A stretch of 64,000 bases of DNA, from positions 32,044 through 96,043 of the forward strand of contig JBEKHH010000012.1 in assembly GCA_050012375.1 (NCBI GenBank), read 5' to 3'. Below, piece after piece: positions 15,876-24,162 of this stretch. The number at the start of each line of letters is the position of its first letter. Within the stretch, counting starts at the first letter, position 1. Below the pieces are notes generated by a model. That model was not told the origin of the DNA. It ran no database searches and saw only the letters and a list, made by a program, of their open reading frames with translations. The stretch comes from PALSA-1353 sp050012375. Its GTDB lineage: Bacteria > Planctomycetota > Phycisphaerae > Tepidisphaerales > Tepidisphaeraceae. Made by a program: the position numbers and the translations under genes.

Positions 15876-17694
15876 GATGGCGGCCATGGCGAAGAAACGC
15901 AAAGAAGCAGAGCCGCCCTCACCCACGGACTTCGTCTACACATTTCATCTGTCAACCAGCGGTGAAATTCGCCACGATTTGACCGCCGGTGCCTTCACCG
16001 AAATTACAGGCCATCCGCCGGACATCCTGCAACGGCGCGGGTGGACCGGCCTGATCTATCCGAAAGACCAGCCGCTGCTGGCAAATCGACCGGTCACGTT
16101 GCGAGCGGGCAGCGCCGATGTGTGCGAATACCGCCTGATCACCGCCGACGGACACCTCAAATGGATTCGCGATTATGCCCAGCCCATGCGCACCGAGGTG
16201 GATGGCAGCATCTTCGTCTTCGCAGCCGCGCAGATAATCACCGCGCGTAAGCGGTTGCAGGAGGAGATGGGCCGCCTGGCCTCCATCGTTGAATCCTCCG
16301 AAGACGCAATCATGGACATGACGCTTGACGGCGTCATCGTAAGCTGGAACCGCGCGGCGGAGAAGATTTACGGCTATTCGTCTGACGAAGTTAAAGGCCG
16401 CACCGCCACTCTCCTGGTACCGACCGATCGGATCGACGAAATGGCTCGCATCCTGGCCGACGTCCGCCGGGGGGGATCAGTCTTGCGCATGGAAACGGTG
16501 CGTCTTCACAAAGACGGGCGTGCCATTCCCGTGGCGCTGACCGTGGCCCCGGTCCGTGATCCCGCCGGGCAACTGGCCGGCGCCTCGATCATCAGCCGCG
16601 ACATTTCACAACTCAAGCACGCCGAGTCAGCCCTTCAGGAAAACGCCGCGAAGATCACCGCGATCCTGAACACGATGGTTGATGGCGTCATCACTATCGA
16701 TGAGCGTGGGATCATTGATTCATTTAACCCCGCAGCCGAACGATTGTTCGGCTATCCCTTTTCGGAAGTCGTCGGCAAGAATGTCAAACTGCTGATGCCC
16801 GAGCCCTATCGCGGCGAGCATGACGAATATCTGCGTAATTACCTTCAGACAGGCATAGCCAAGATCATCGGTATCGGGCGAGAAGTCGTCGGTCGTCGAA
16901 AAGACGGTTCCACCTTTCCCTTGGACTTGGCGGTCAGCGAAATGTTTCTTGGCCAACACCGGCTCTTCGCCGGCATCGTCCGCGACCTGACCGACCGCAA
17001 GCGCATGGAGCGGCAAGTCCTGGAGATCAGCGACCGCGAGCAACGCCGCATCGGCCAGGACCTTCACGACGGCCTCGGCCAGCAGCTGGCGGGAATCGGC
17101 TTCTTAAGCAAATCGCTGGAACAACGCCTTGCAAAAAAAAGGGTTTCAGAAACCGACGACGCACGGCAGATCGCGAATTTGGTTTCCGAGACGATTGCCC
17201 AGGCTCGCGGAATGGCGCATGGACTGCATCCGGTCGATTTGTCCGACACGGGATTGATGTCGGCACTGAAGGAGTTGGCATCGACAGTCGAACACACGTT
17301 TCGGATCGAGTGTTCGTTCACGTGCGAGCAGCCGGTGCTCTTGTCGGACGGTGCCGTTGCCACGCATCTCTACCGCATCGCCCAGGAGGCCGTGAACAAT
17401 GCGATCAAGCATGGCAAGGCCAAGCACGTTTTGATTGTTCTGAATCGAGACGGCGATACAATCACAGTGTCAGTCAGGGATAACGGCATCGGGTTTCCCG
17501 AGTTGTTGCCGGAAAAGAAGGGCATGGGTTTGCAGACGATGCGATATCGCGCAGCCCTGGTCGGCGCAACCCTGTCGATCCTGAAAGTTCCATCGGGTGG
17601 AACGCGAGTGGAATGCTCGCTCAAAGAAACCGATTCTGCCCCGGAAGGAAACGGCAATGGCAAAAACGCTGCGCAAGCCACACCAGAAACTTAG
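15868..17694 (+). CDS. PAS sensor histidine kinase with FixL-like haem PAS domain (NarL-type kinase)
   Basis: The kinase has 608 residues and no membrane segment, so it is cytoplasmic. Three PAS domains lie at about 20-120, 130-255 and 265-385. The third contains MPEPYRGEHDEYLRNY and KIIGIGREVVGRRKDG, matching the FixL haem pocket. His318 and Arg338 sit 20 residues apart, as do the haem ligand His200 and sensing Arg220 of Bradyrhizobium FixL. The kinase core is HisKA_3 (RRIGQDLHDGLGQQL, His400) with an N-box (AQEAVNNAIKHG), DNGIGF and a GMGLQTM lid. It overlaps the upstream synthetase gene and the downstream regulator gene, so all three are coexpressed. An oxygen or redox sensor is the best reading. 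Confidence 0.88.
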   Translation: MIKMAAMAKKRKEAEPPSPTDFVYTFHLSTSGEIRHDLTAGAFTEITGHPPDILQRRGWTGLIYPKDQPLLANRPVTLRAGSADVCEYRLITADGHLKWIRDYAQPMRTEVDGSIFVFAAAQIITARKRLQEEMGRLASIVESSEDAIMDMTLDGVIVSWNRAAEKIYGYSSDEVKGRTATLLVPTDRIDEMARILADVRRGGSVLRMETVRLHKDGRAIPVALTVAPVRDPAGQLAGASIISRDISQLKHAESALQENAAKITAILNTMVDGVITIDERGIIDSFNPAAERLFGYPFSEVVGKNVKLLMPEPYRGEHDEYLRNYLQTGIAKIIGIGREVVGRRKDGSTFPLDLAVSEMFLGQHRLFAGIVRDLTDRKRMERQVLEISDREQRRIGQDLHDGLGQQLAGIGFLSKSLEQRLAKKRVSETDDARQIANLVSETIAQARGMAHGLHPVDLSDTGLMSALKELASTVEHTFRIECSFTCEQPVLLSDGAVATHLYRIAQEAVNNAIKHGKAKHVLIVLNRDGDTITVSVRDNGIGFPELLPEKKGMGLQTMRYRAALVGATLSILKVPSGGTRVECSLKETDSAPEGNGNGKNAAQATPET

Positions 17695-18334
17695 GGTATT
17701 CCTCGTCGATGACCATCCTGTCCTTCGGCAGGGTCTGGGCCGATTGATTGACGACCAACCCGATCTGGCGATGTGTGGCGAGGCGGAATCGCCAGTGGAG
17801 GCGATGCGCCTGTTGCCGGACGCCAAGCCGAACGTGGTGATCGTCGACCTGACGCTTAAGGGCGGCGACGGGTTGGAATTGTGCAAGCAAATCCGCGACC
17901 GCTTCGCTGCATTGCCTATCCTGGTCGTCTCCATGCATGATGAATCGCTCTACGCCGAGCGCGCCCTGAAGGCGGGCGCTCGCGGCTACGTCATGAAGCA
18001 AGAACCGCAGGAAACAGTGATGACCGCCCTGCGCACCGTGGCAAAGGGCGACGTTTACCTCAGCGCCAAGATGTCCGCCAAACTGCTGCGAAGTTTCTCC
18101 GGCGTCAAATCCAACAGCGATCTGGCGCCGCTGGAACGTCTGACCGACCGTGAGTTGGAGATTTTCCGCCTGATCGGCGAAGGGCAGAGCGTCCGCGCTA
18201 TTGCCGAAAAGCTTTTTCTCAGCACCAAGACAGTTGAGGCGCATAAGGAGCACATCAAGCAAAAGCTGAATTTGAAAAGCAGCAACGAACTGCTCCAATA
18301 CGCCATTGAAACGCGACGCACCGAGAAGCAATGA
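17657..18334 (+). CDS. NarL/FixJ-family response regulator
   Basis: The regulator has 225 residues. A receiver domain (VFLVDDHPVLRQGL, phospho-acceptor Asp64 in VVIVDLTLKGG) is followed by a LuxR/NarL helix-turn-helix (LTDRELEIFRLIGEGQSVRA to KTVEAHKEHIKQKL). The start ATG at 17657 follows GGAAGGA and overlaps the 3' end of the kinase gene by 38 bases, the usual arrangement for a cognate pair. NarL-type domains bind short palindromes as dimers, which fits the TAGG-N8-CCTA sites in this window. A longer frame upstream is only overlap with the kinase. Confidence 0.92.
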   Translation: MAKTLRKPHQKLRVFLVDDHPVLRQGLGRLIDDQPDLAMCGEAESPVEAMRLLPDAKPNVVIVDLTLKGGDGLELCKQIRDRFAALPILVVSMHDESLYAERALKAGARGYVMKQEPQETVMTALRTVAKGDVYLSAKMSAKLLRSFSGVKSNSDLAPLERLTDRELEIFRLIGEGQSVRAIAEKLFLSTKTVEAHKEHIKQKLNLKSSNELLQYAIETRRTEKQ

Positions 18335-18694
18335 ATCGTTTTATTTCCCGGGTGAACGGCATGGACCTCGCCCACGATCCCTTTGATATCGTTGATCGCG
18401 GTGTGATCGCCGCCGAAGTCGGCCGGTGAAGCCCTGCGGGGGCGTCTTACAGTTCCCTGACTTAAAAATGCAGGCCCATTCCCTACCGCATTTTGCGAAG
18501 ATGCTCTGATTCCTCAGCAGCTCTGGCGGCGACATATAATATTTCAATGGCATAGCGAAGGTCCATTGAGAACTGAAACAGTGGCGCGGCAGATCATCGA
18601 AGCTGTAAACGCGCTCGAACATGAGTCAATGGGGTTTTGCCGCTGCTGGCAACGGGATGCCGCGCCATTTATAATGGGCGAGCCATATTGAAGA
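18335..18694. other. Intergenic region upstream of the fluoride riboswitch
   Basis: This stretch separates the response regulator from the riboswitch-led operon. Short frames on both strands show no recognisable protein. CAGGCCCATTCCCTA near 18472 resembles the palindrome family but has one base fewer in the spacer, so I do not call it a site. The promoter of the riboswitch transcript should lie between about 18600 and 18690. Confidence 0.45.
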
Positions 18695-18747
18695 GGCGGT
18701 GGAGTCCGCCGTAACCGTCCCGATTTATTGGGACCAATGACTCCTAT
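18695..18747 (+). promoter_or_regulatory. Fluoride riboswitch aptamer (crcB motif)
   Basis: The first hairpin is GGCG/CGCC (18695-18698 with 18707-18710), and its loop holds GGAGT (18701-18705). After GTAACC comes a second hairpin, GTCCC/GGGAC (18717-18721 with 18730-18734). Then follows CAATGACTCCTAT, in which ACTCC (18740-18744) can pair with the GGAGT loop as the family pseudoknot. The order, spacing and conserved AAC and ATG-CTCCTA parts match the Thermotoga petrophila crystal-structure aptamer, with compensated changes in the pseudoknot. Downstream, ATTGGTCC and TAGGAGT (18754-18770) can pair with aptamer strands and would disrupt it, giving the switch. The operon it leads ends in enolase, a known fluoride target. 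Confidence 0.85.
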
Positions 18748-18782
18748 CGGGCTATTGGTCCGCTAGGAGTTCGCAGGAATTT

Positions 18783-18817
18783 GCCCTGGCAGCCCATCGG
18801 GCCGCCAGGGCATTTTC
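18783..18817 (+). terminator. Intrinsic terminator in the riboswitch expression platform
   Basis: GCCCTGGC pairs with GCCAGGGC, and inside them GCCC pairs with GGGC around an ATC loop, giving about 12 base pairs. ATTTTCTT follows. No gene ends here, and the next start codon is at 18832, so the hairpin is a leader attenuator. Fluoride-bound aptamers of this class normally prevent termination. Confidence 0.75.
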
Positions 18818-18831
18818 TTGGCAAGGCTGGA

Positions 18832-20619
18832 ATGATGTGCGAGGAAGCCAAGATCGTTGATTTACCATCCACACTCGAAGAGGCTGTCAGCCACATCGAG
18901 TCTGCCGGTTCCGACTTCAGCGCCGATTGCACGAACCTGACCGAACTGAAAGATCGGCTGGTTTCCGGCAGATTTCACTTGGCTGTCCTGGGCCAGTTCA
19001 AGCGGGGGAAAAGCACACTGCTCAACGCATTGCTTGGACAGGACGTGCTACCCACGGCCGTTGTCCCGCTGACGACCGCTCCCACGTGGGTTTCCGCCGG
19101 CGAGTTGCCGCGGGCCAGGGTCGAGTTCATTGAAGCTGTTCGCCCCGAAGAATTTGCGACCACCGATCCCTCGCAACTGCGCCGGTTTTTGGCCCGATTC
19201 GTCACGGAATCGGGCAACCCGTGTAACCGGCTGGGAGTCGCGGCCGTCAGAGTTTTCCTCCCTGCGCCGATTCTGCGGAACGGCGTTGTTTTCATCGATA
19301 CTCCAGGGATCGGCTCAACGCTCCGACATAACACCGAGACGACGTTGCATTTCCTGCCACAATGCGATGCTGCTTTGTTTCTTGTCTCGGCCGACCCACC
19401 GATTACGGAAACGGAAGTCGAGTTTCTGAAGCAGGTGGGTACGCGCGTCAGCCGGTTGTTCTTCGTGTTGAATAAGATCGACTATTTGAACCCGTCGGAG
19501 GCGTCGGAGGCGGCTGAGTTCTATCAAAAGGTGATCGTCGAACAGGCCGGAATTAACGCGAACGCTCCGGTTTTTTCTGTCTCGGCCAAAGTCGGCTTGC
19601 AAGCTAGAACTATCGGCGATTCGGACCTTTGGACCCGCAGCGGCATGGCCCAGGTCGAACGCCATCTGCTGGATTTTCTGGCAAATGAAAAGAGGCGATC
19701 CCTTTGCGAAGCGGTCCGTCACAAGGCCGGCGACATTGTCGCGGACGTTATTTCGCGCCTACGCCTTGCATTGCGCTCACTGGAGCTCCCCCTGGAGGAT
19801 TTGCAATCACGCCTGCATATTCTTGGCCGCAAGGTGGAGGAACTCCGGCGCGAGCAGGTCGCCGCCCACGATCTGCTCGCTGGCGACAGCCGGCGGGCGC
19901 ATGAATTGCTGGAACAAGAGTACGAGAAGCTCTGCCAGCGCGGCATGATCCGCCTCAACGGTGCCGTGGACGCAGCGGTTTCAGCCTTCGATTCGCAACC
20001 GCCAGATGAAGAACATTTGCAGGAGCGGTTGCGGGCTGAGATACCCGATTTGTTTGACGCGGAGTTTAAGAACGCAATCCGATTCTTTGATCAGCACTTG
20101 GCCGATGTGCTCCGTTCGCATGAGCAGCGTAGTGATCGGCTGATCGAGTCAATCCGTAAAACTGCCGCCGACTTATTCGACGTGCCTTATCGCCCAATGA
20201 ATCACTTCTTCGCGTGCGAAACGACGCGAGAGCCATACTGGGTGGCCTACCACTGGGAGCAAGGCTTCGGTCCGGTTTCACCGAGCGTGGTTGACAAGTT
20301 CATGCCGCCCGGGCTAAGGCGGCGGCGAATCGAGCGGCGATTCCGAGACAAGGTCGAAGCCCTTGTGCTTTACAACGCGGGAAAGTTGCGAGAAAAGTTC
20401 TATGACCAAATCGACGCCCTGTTCCGCCGGTTCCGCAACTCGCTGGATGAGCGCTTGACCGCGACGATCGCGGCGACACTCGGCGCCGCACGAGCAGCTA
20501 TGGAAAAACGCCACAGTCATGCGGGAGCAGTAGCCGACGACGTGCAGCGGCTCAGCTCGACCATCGCCTATCTTCAGGATGTCGGAGGCCGACTCAACGG
20601 CAGCCCCGGCCAACATTGA
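18832..20619 (+). CDS. Dynamin-like GTPase
   Basis: This large GTPase of the bacterial dynamin family has 595 residues. G1 is GQFKRGKSTLLNALLG (about residues 52-67), G3 is FIDTPGIGST, and G4 is LNKIDYL. The rest is helical, with basic and coiled stretches (for example RLHILGRKVEELRREQVAAH), as in bacterial dynamin-like proteins. A hydrophobic FFACETTREPYWVAYHWEQG region near residue 465 may contact membrane. The ATG at 18832 follows AAGGCTGGA; a second ATG is at 18835. It is the first gene after a fluoride riboswitch and overlaps or abuts the next gene. Members of this family remodel or protect membranes. A link to fluoride stress is inferred from the leader only. Confidence 0.82.
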   Translation: MMCEEAKIVDLPSTLEEAVSHIESAGSDFSADCTNLTELKDRLVSGRFHLAVLGQFKRGKSTLLNALLGQDVLPTAVVPLTTAPTWVSAGELPRARVEFIEAVRPEEFATTDPSQLRRFLARFVTESGNPCNRLGVAAVRVFLPAPILRNGVVFIDTPGIGSTLRHNTETTLHFLPQCDAALFLVSADPPITETEVEFLKQVGTRVSRLFFVLNKIDYLNPSEASEAAEFYQKVIVEQAGINANAPVFSVSAKVGLQARTIGDSDLWTRSGMAQVERHLLDFLANEKRRSLCEAVRHKAGDIVADVISRLRLALRSLELPLEDLQSRLHILGRKVEELRREQVAAHDLLAGDSRRAHELLEQEYEKLCQRGMIRLNGAVDAAVSAFDSQPPDEEHLQERLRAEIPDLFDAEFKNAIRFFDQHLADVLRSHEQRSDRLIESIRKTAADLFDVPYRPMNHFFACETTREPYWVAYHWEQGFGPVSPSVVDKFMPPGLRRRRIERRFRDKVEALVLYNAGKLREKFYDQIDALFRRFRNSLDERLTATIAATLGAARAAMEKRHSHAGAVADDVQRLSSTIAYLQDVGGRLNGSPGQH

Positions 20620-20620
20620 C

Positions 20621-21289
20621 ATGAAACAGCCGCAGGCCAAGTTCATCGGATTCTTCAAACTCATCGAGGCGATGAAACAGCCGGGCTGTCCAATCTGCGC
20701 GCGGATCATCGAAGATATTCACCATGGCATGGACAGTTTTCTGTATGAGAGCGTCAACGACTCTGGGTTGCGCGATCAAATCCGGAGCGACAGCGGACTG
20801 TGCCACCGCCATAGCTGGCAATTAGCACGGTTCGGAGACGCGCTGGGGAGCGCGATTTTGTTCCGCGATGTCCTGGCAACGGTGCTCGCCTCACTCGGCA
20901 GTACACCTTCATTGTCCTTCTTCCGTAAGCGATCAACACGGTTGGGCGCCCAAGTCTGCCTCTTTTGTCGCCAGGAGGAGAGATCGCATGAGGGTCTTCT
21001 GTCGGACTTGGTTGCCCACATTGATGACGCGGAGTTGAAGAAGGCTTGGGGGGGACCTGCGGTGCTTTGTATTCCGCACCTTAGCGATTTGTGCGGGTTG
21101 CTTCGCGACGATGCTGCGCGGCGCCGAATTACTGAAATGCACCGCAGCAAGTACATGGCACTGTGCGACGAGATGGAACAGTTGAAGGAAAAGCAATCCT
21201 ACAATCACCGCCCGGAAGAAATCGGTCCGGAAAAGGACTCATGGATTCGGGCCATCGAAGTGCTTGTGGGTCGGTCCGGAATCAGTTAG
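20621..21289 (+). CDS. DUF6062-like protein with paired CxxC/CxxH motifs
   Basis: The protein has 222 residues. Two similar halves each hold a Cys pair and a Cys-His element: CPICARIIED then GLCHRHSW, and CLFCRQEE then LCIPHLSD. This spacing suggests two zinc or metal sites and matches the DUF6062 type of conserved protein. The start at 20621 is one base after the GTPase stop. An ATG at 20579 would give 14 more residues and overlap the GTPase gene, and neither has a strong ribosome site. It sits in the fluoride-riboswitch operon between the GTPase and a phosphoesterase. The function is unknown. Confidence 0.6.
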   Translation: MKQPQAKFIGFFKLIEAMKQPGCPICARIIEDIHHGMDSFLYESVNDSGLRDQIRSDSGLCHRHSWQLARFGDALGSAILFRDVLATVLASLGSTPSLSFFRKRSTRLGAQVCLFCRQEERSHEGLLSDLVAHIDDAELKKAWGGPAVLCIPHLSDLCGLLRDDAARRRITEMHRSKYMALCDEMEQLKEKQSYNHRPEEIGPEKDSWIRAIEVLVGRSGIS

Positions 21290-21351
21290 CGACACAAACA
21301 CCGCGACGACGGCTTCGATCCGCCTCGACGATTGAATGATTGAGATGTGCC

Positions 21352-22077
21352 ATGCGAATTCTTCTGATCTCCGACGTTCACGCCAACTCCTGGGCGCTTC
21401 ACGCCGTGGAGCAAGACGCCTCTCCGGTGGACCAAATCCTCTGTGCCGGCGACACGGTCAATTACGGTCCGAGGCCCGGGGCCGTACTGGACCGGCTTCG
21501 TCGCCTTGGCGTCGTGACGGTTCGTGGGAATCACGACAACGCCGTCGCTTTTGCGGTCGATCCTAAAGCTTCGCCCGCCAAGCAGGCGCTCGCTCTGGCC
21601 ATGCGGGACTGGACCCGTCGGCAATTGGAAGCCACTGACCTCGGCTGGTTACTGTCGCTGGAGCGGCGCTTGACGTGCCACTATGCCGCATGCCGGTTCA
21701 TGCTTGTGCATGGCACGCCGATCGATCCTCTTTACGACTACCGACTAACCCCCAACGCCACTGAGGAGTTGCTGGACGAATTGACGCGGGATGTGAACGC
21801 CGACGTGCTGCTGGTTGGTCATACCCATCTGCCGCTGCTGCGCAAACATCGCGACCTCAGAATCGTCAACCCCGGTTCGGTCGGACAGCCGCTCGATGGA
21901 GACCCCCGCGCGGCCTACGCCCTCTGGGACGATGGCGAAATCACGCTGCGCCGCGTCGAATATGACCGTACGGCGGCAATCGACGCACTGGCACGACTAC
22001 CGCTGGACCACAAACTCATCGTAGACTTGCAAAATACTTTGTCCCGAGGTTCGATAGCCTCGATCACCATTAACTAA
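21352..22077 (+). CDS. Calcineurin-like metallophosphoesterase (YfcE type)
   Basis: The protein has 241 residues. The dimetal motifs are in order: ISDVHANSWAL, CAGDTVNYGP, VRGNHDNAV, MLVHGTPIDP and LVGHTHLPLL. NPGSVGQPLDG follows, which is characteristic of the YfcE/MJ0936 group. These enzymes cleave phosphodiesters or phosphomonoesters and need two metal ions; the substrate is not predictable. The start ATG at 21352 opens the first motif directly. It precedes enolase by 12 bases in the same operon. Confidence 0.85.
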   Translation: MRILLISDVHANSWALHAVEQDASPVDQILCAGDTVNYGPRPGAVLDRLRRLGVVTVRGNHDNAVAFAVDPKASPAKQALALAMRDWTRRQLEATDLGWLLSLERRLTCHYAACRFMLVHGTPIDPLYDYRLTPNATEELLDELTRDVNADVLLVGHTHLPLLRKHRDLRIVNPGSVGQPLDGDPRAAYALWDDGEITLRRVEYDRTAAIDALARLPLDHKLIVDLQNTLSRGSIASITIN

Positions 22078-22089
22078 AAGGAGATAACC

Positions 22090-23370
22090 GTGAACCGTCA
22101 GATCGCTTCGATTCGAGCAATGGAAATACTGGATTCTCGCGGCAACCCAACGCTGCGCGCCTTTGTCACACTGAGCGACGGTACAACCGCCGCCGCTTCC
22201 GTGCCATCCGGCGCGTCCACCGGCGAGAACGAAGCTGTCGAGCTTCGGGATGGGGATAGAAAACGTTACGGTGGCAAGGGCGTTCTAAAGGCCGTGGCCC
22301 ATGTCAACGATACGATCGCGCCGAAACTCCGCGGCCTCGATCCGTCCCGCCAACGCGAGGTCGATCGTCTGATGATCGAACTCGATGGCACACCCAACAA
22401 GGCTGAACTCGGGGCCAACGCGATCCTTGGCGTGTCCATGGCCGTCGCGCGGGCCGCCGCTACTGCCGCGTCGCTTCCGCTCTACGCCTATCTTGGCGGG
22501 TCCGGAGCTTGCCGGTTGCCCATGCCCATGATGAATATCCTCAACGGCGGCAAGCACGCGGACAACAGCATGGATTTCCAGGAGTTCATGGTCATGCCGA
22601 TCGGCGCCCCGACGTTTGCCGAGGCGTTGCGCTACGGCGCCGAGACGTTTCACGCTTTGCGGAAAATCCTGCATAAGAAGAGCTACAACACCGGTGTCGG
22701 TGATGAAGGTGGGTTTGCACCGAATCTCAAGAGCAATGAGGAAGCCTGCGATGTCATCGTGGAGGCCATTGGCGCCGCCGGGCTCAAGCCCGGAAAGGAT
22801 ATCGCTTTGGCCCTCGATCCAGCGGCGAGTTCCTTCGCCGAGGACGGTGGCTATAACCTCGCCAAGTCCAAACAGGGCCGAAAAAGCAGCGATGAAATGA
22901 CCGTGCTATACGCGTCTTGGATCGACAAGTACCCAATCGTCTCCCTCGAAGATGGTTTGGCGGAAAATGACTGGGCAGGTTTTGCCCGCCACACGCATGC
23001 CCTGGGCGGACGGGTCCAGATTGTCGGCGACGACATTTACGTCACCAACACGCGCTTCATCGCCCGCGGCATCCGGGAAAAAACGACCAACGCGGTCCTC
23101 ATCAAGCTGAACCAGATCGGCACGGTCACCGAGACGATTGAAGCGATTGAACTATGCCGTAAAGCCGGATGGAACTATGTTATTTCACATCGCTCCGGCG
23201 AGACGGAGGACGCCTTTATGGCCGATTTCGCCGTGGCGATGGGCGGCGGGCAAATCAAGACCGGTTCGGCGTGCCGCAGCGAAAGGATGGCCAAGTACAA
23301 TCGATTGTTGGAGATCGAAGCCGAATTGGGCAAAGCCGCGGTGTTCGAGAGTCCGTTCACCGCAAGGTAG
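22090..23370 (+). CDS. eno: Enolase (phosphopyruvate hydratase)
   Basis: Enolase interconverts 2-phosphoglycerate and phosphoenolpyruvate in glycolysis. The 426 residues include EILDSRGNPT, VPSGASTGENEAVELRDGD, FQEFMVMPIGA, GVGDEGGFAPNL, SLEDGLAENDW, LIKLNQIGTVTET and the SHRSGETEDAFMADFAVA signature, with all catalytic elements present. The start is GTG at 22090 with AAGGAG seven bases upstream. It is the last gene of an operon led by a fluoride riboswitch. Fluoride with Mg2+ and phosphate is a classic enolase inhibitor, so induction under fluoride would replace inhibited enzyme. Confidence 0.96.
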   Translation: MNRQIASIRAMEILDSRGNPTLRAFVTLSDGTTAAASVPSGASTGENEAVELRDGDRKRYGGKGVLKAVAHVNDTIAPKLRGLDPSRQREVDRLMIELDGTPNKAELGANAILGVSMAVARAAATAASLPLYAYLGGSGACRLPMPMMNILNGGKHADNSMDFQEFMVMPIGAPTFAEALRYGAETFHALRKILHKKSYNTGVGDEGGFAPNLKSNEEACDVIVEAIGAAGLKPGKDIALALDPAASSFAEDGGYNLAKSKQGRKSSDEMTVLYASWIDKYPIVSLEDGLAENDWAGFARHTHALGGRVQIVGDDIYVTNTRFIARGIREKTTNAVLIKLNQIGTVTETIEAIELCRKAGWNYVISHRSGETEDAFMADFAVAMGGGQIKTGSACRSERMAKYNRLLEIEAELGKAAVFESPFTAR

Positions 23371-23415
23371 CTTCTTCAGCATTCGAGGTATAGTCGCCTT
23401 TGATGAACAGACAGC

Positions 23416-24120
23416 CTATGGCGCAAGACGCTCGAGCTTCCAGTCTTTTTCGCTTGTACGGGTGTAGACGAAGCGGTCGTGGAGCCGGTCGAGGCGCCCT
23501 TGCCAGAATTCGATTCGATGCGGACTCAGAAGATAACCTCCCCAGAATGGCGGAAGGGGAACATCCGTGCCGTGGAACTGCTCGTTGATTTGGCGCCAGC
23601 GGGCTTCGAGAGAGGCGCGGTCGGGGATGACGGAACTTTGATCGGAAGCCCAGGCGGCGAGGCGACTACCGAGCGGGCGCGATCGAAAGTACTGTTCGGA
23701 TTCTTCGCGCGTGAGCTGCGCCACAGGGCCGGCGATGCACACCTGCCGTTCGAGGTCCGGCCAATAAATGGCCAGAGCGGCCCAGGGGTTGGCGGCAAGC
23801 TCGCGGCCTTTGCGACTTTGGTAGTTGGTGAAGAATGTGAAGCCGCCGGCGCCGACGCCTTTGAGCAGCACTGTTCGGACAGAGGGATGTCCATCAATAT
23901 CGGTGGTTGCGAGGGCCATCGCGTTGGGTTCGAGAGATTTGCCGGTGATCAGGCCCTGGAATGCTTTGTAGAGAGCGATGCCGAATTTTCGGAGGCGGCC
24001 ACCACGGCTACCGGCGGCTTGGCCGAACCACTTCTGAAATTGATCGATGGGATCGGCGGCGAGATCCGATCGATCGAGTGTCGAGAAACGGTATTCCCGG
24101 CGTAAATCCGCGATGGCCAT
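23416..24120 (-). CDS. pdxH: Pyridoxamine/pyridoxine 5'-phosphate oxidase
   Basis: PdxH oxidises pyridoxine or pyridoxamine phosphate to pyridoxal phosphate using FMN. The 234 residues show the family layout: MALATTDIDGHPSVRTVLLK, FTFFTNYQSRKGRELAANP, VRITGPV-like CIAGPVAQLTREESEQYFRS, and the C-terminal WGGYLLSPHRIEFWQGRLDRLHDR followed by the LERLAP end. I chose the ATG at 24118-24120; one five codons upstream is possible. It converges on enolase and follows the pyrophosphatase gene by 42 bases. Confidence 0.94.
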   Translation of the reverse strand: MAIADLRREYRFSTLDRSDLAADPIDQFQKWFGQAAGSRGGRLRKFGIALYKAFQGLITGKSLEPNAMALATTDIDGHPSVRTVLLKGVGAGGFTFFTNYQSRKGRELAANPWAALAIYWPDLERQVCIAGPVAQLTREESEQYFRSRPLGSRLAAWASDQSSVIPDRASLEARWRQINEQFHGTDVPLPPFWGGYLLSPHRIEFWQGRLDRLHDRFVYTRTSEKDWKLERLAP

Positions 24121-24162
24121 AAGTTGCCAGCCCATTCGCCGATGACGGCGCGACGCGGTATG

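Noticed and set aside
18472..18486. CAGGCCCATTCCCTA as another palindrome-family site
   Set aside because: The left arm is not TAGG and the spacer is one base short.
18731..18770. H-type pseudoknot formed by GGACCAAT/ATTGGTCC and ACTCCTA/TAGGAGT
   Set aside because: The third loop would have two bases to span eight base pairs. The pairs fit better as alternative folds that undo the fluoride aptamer.
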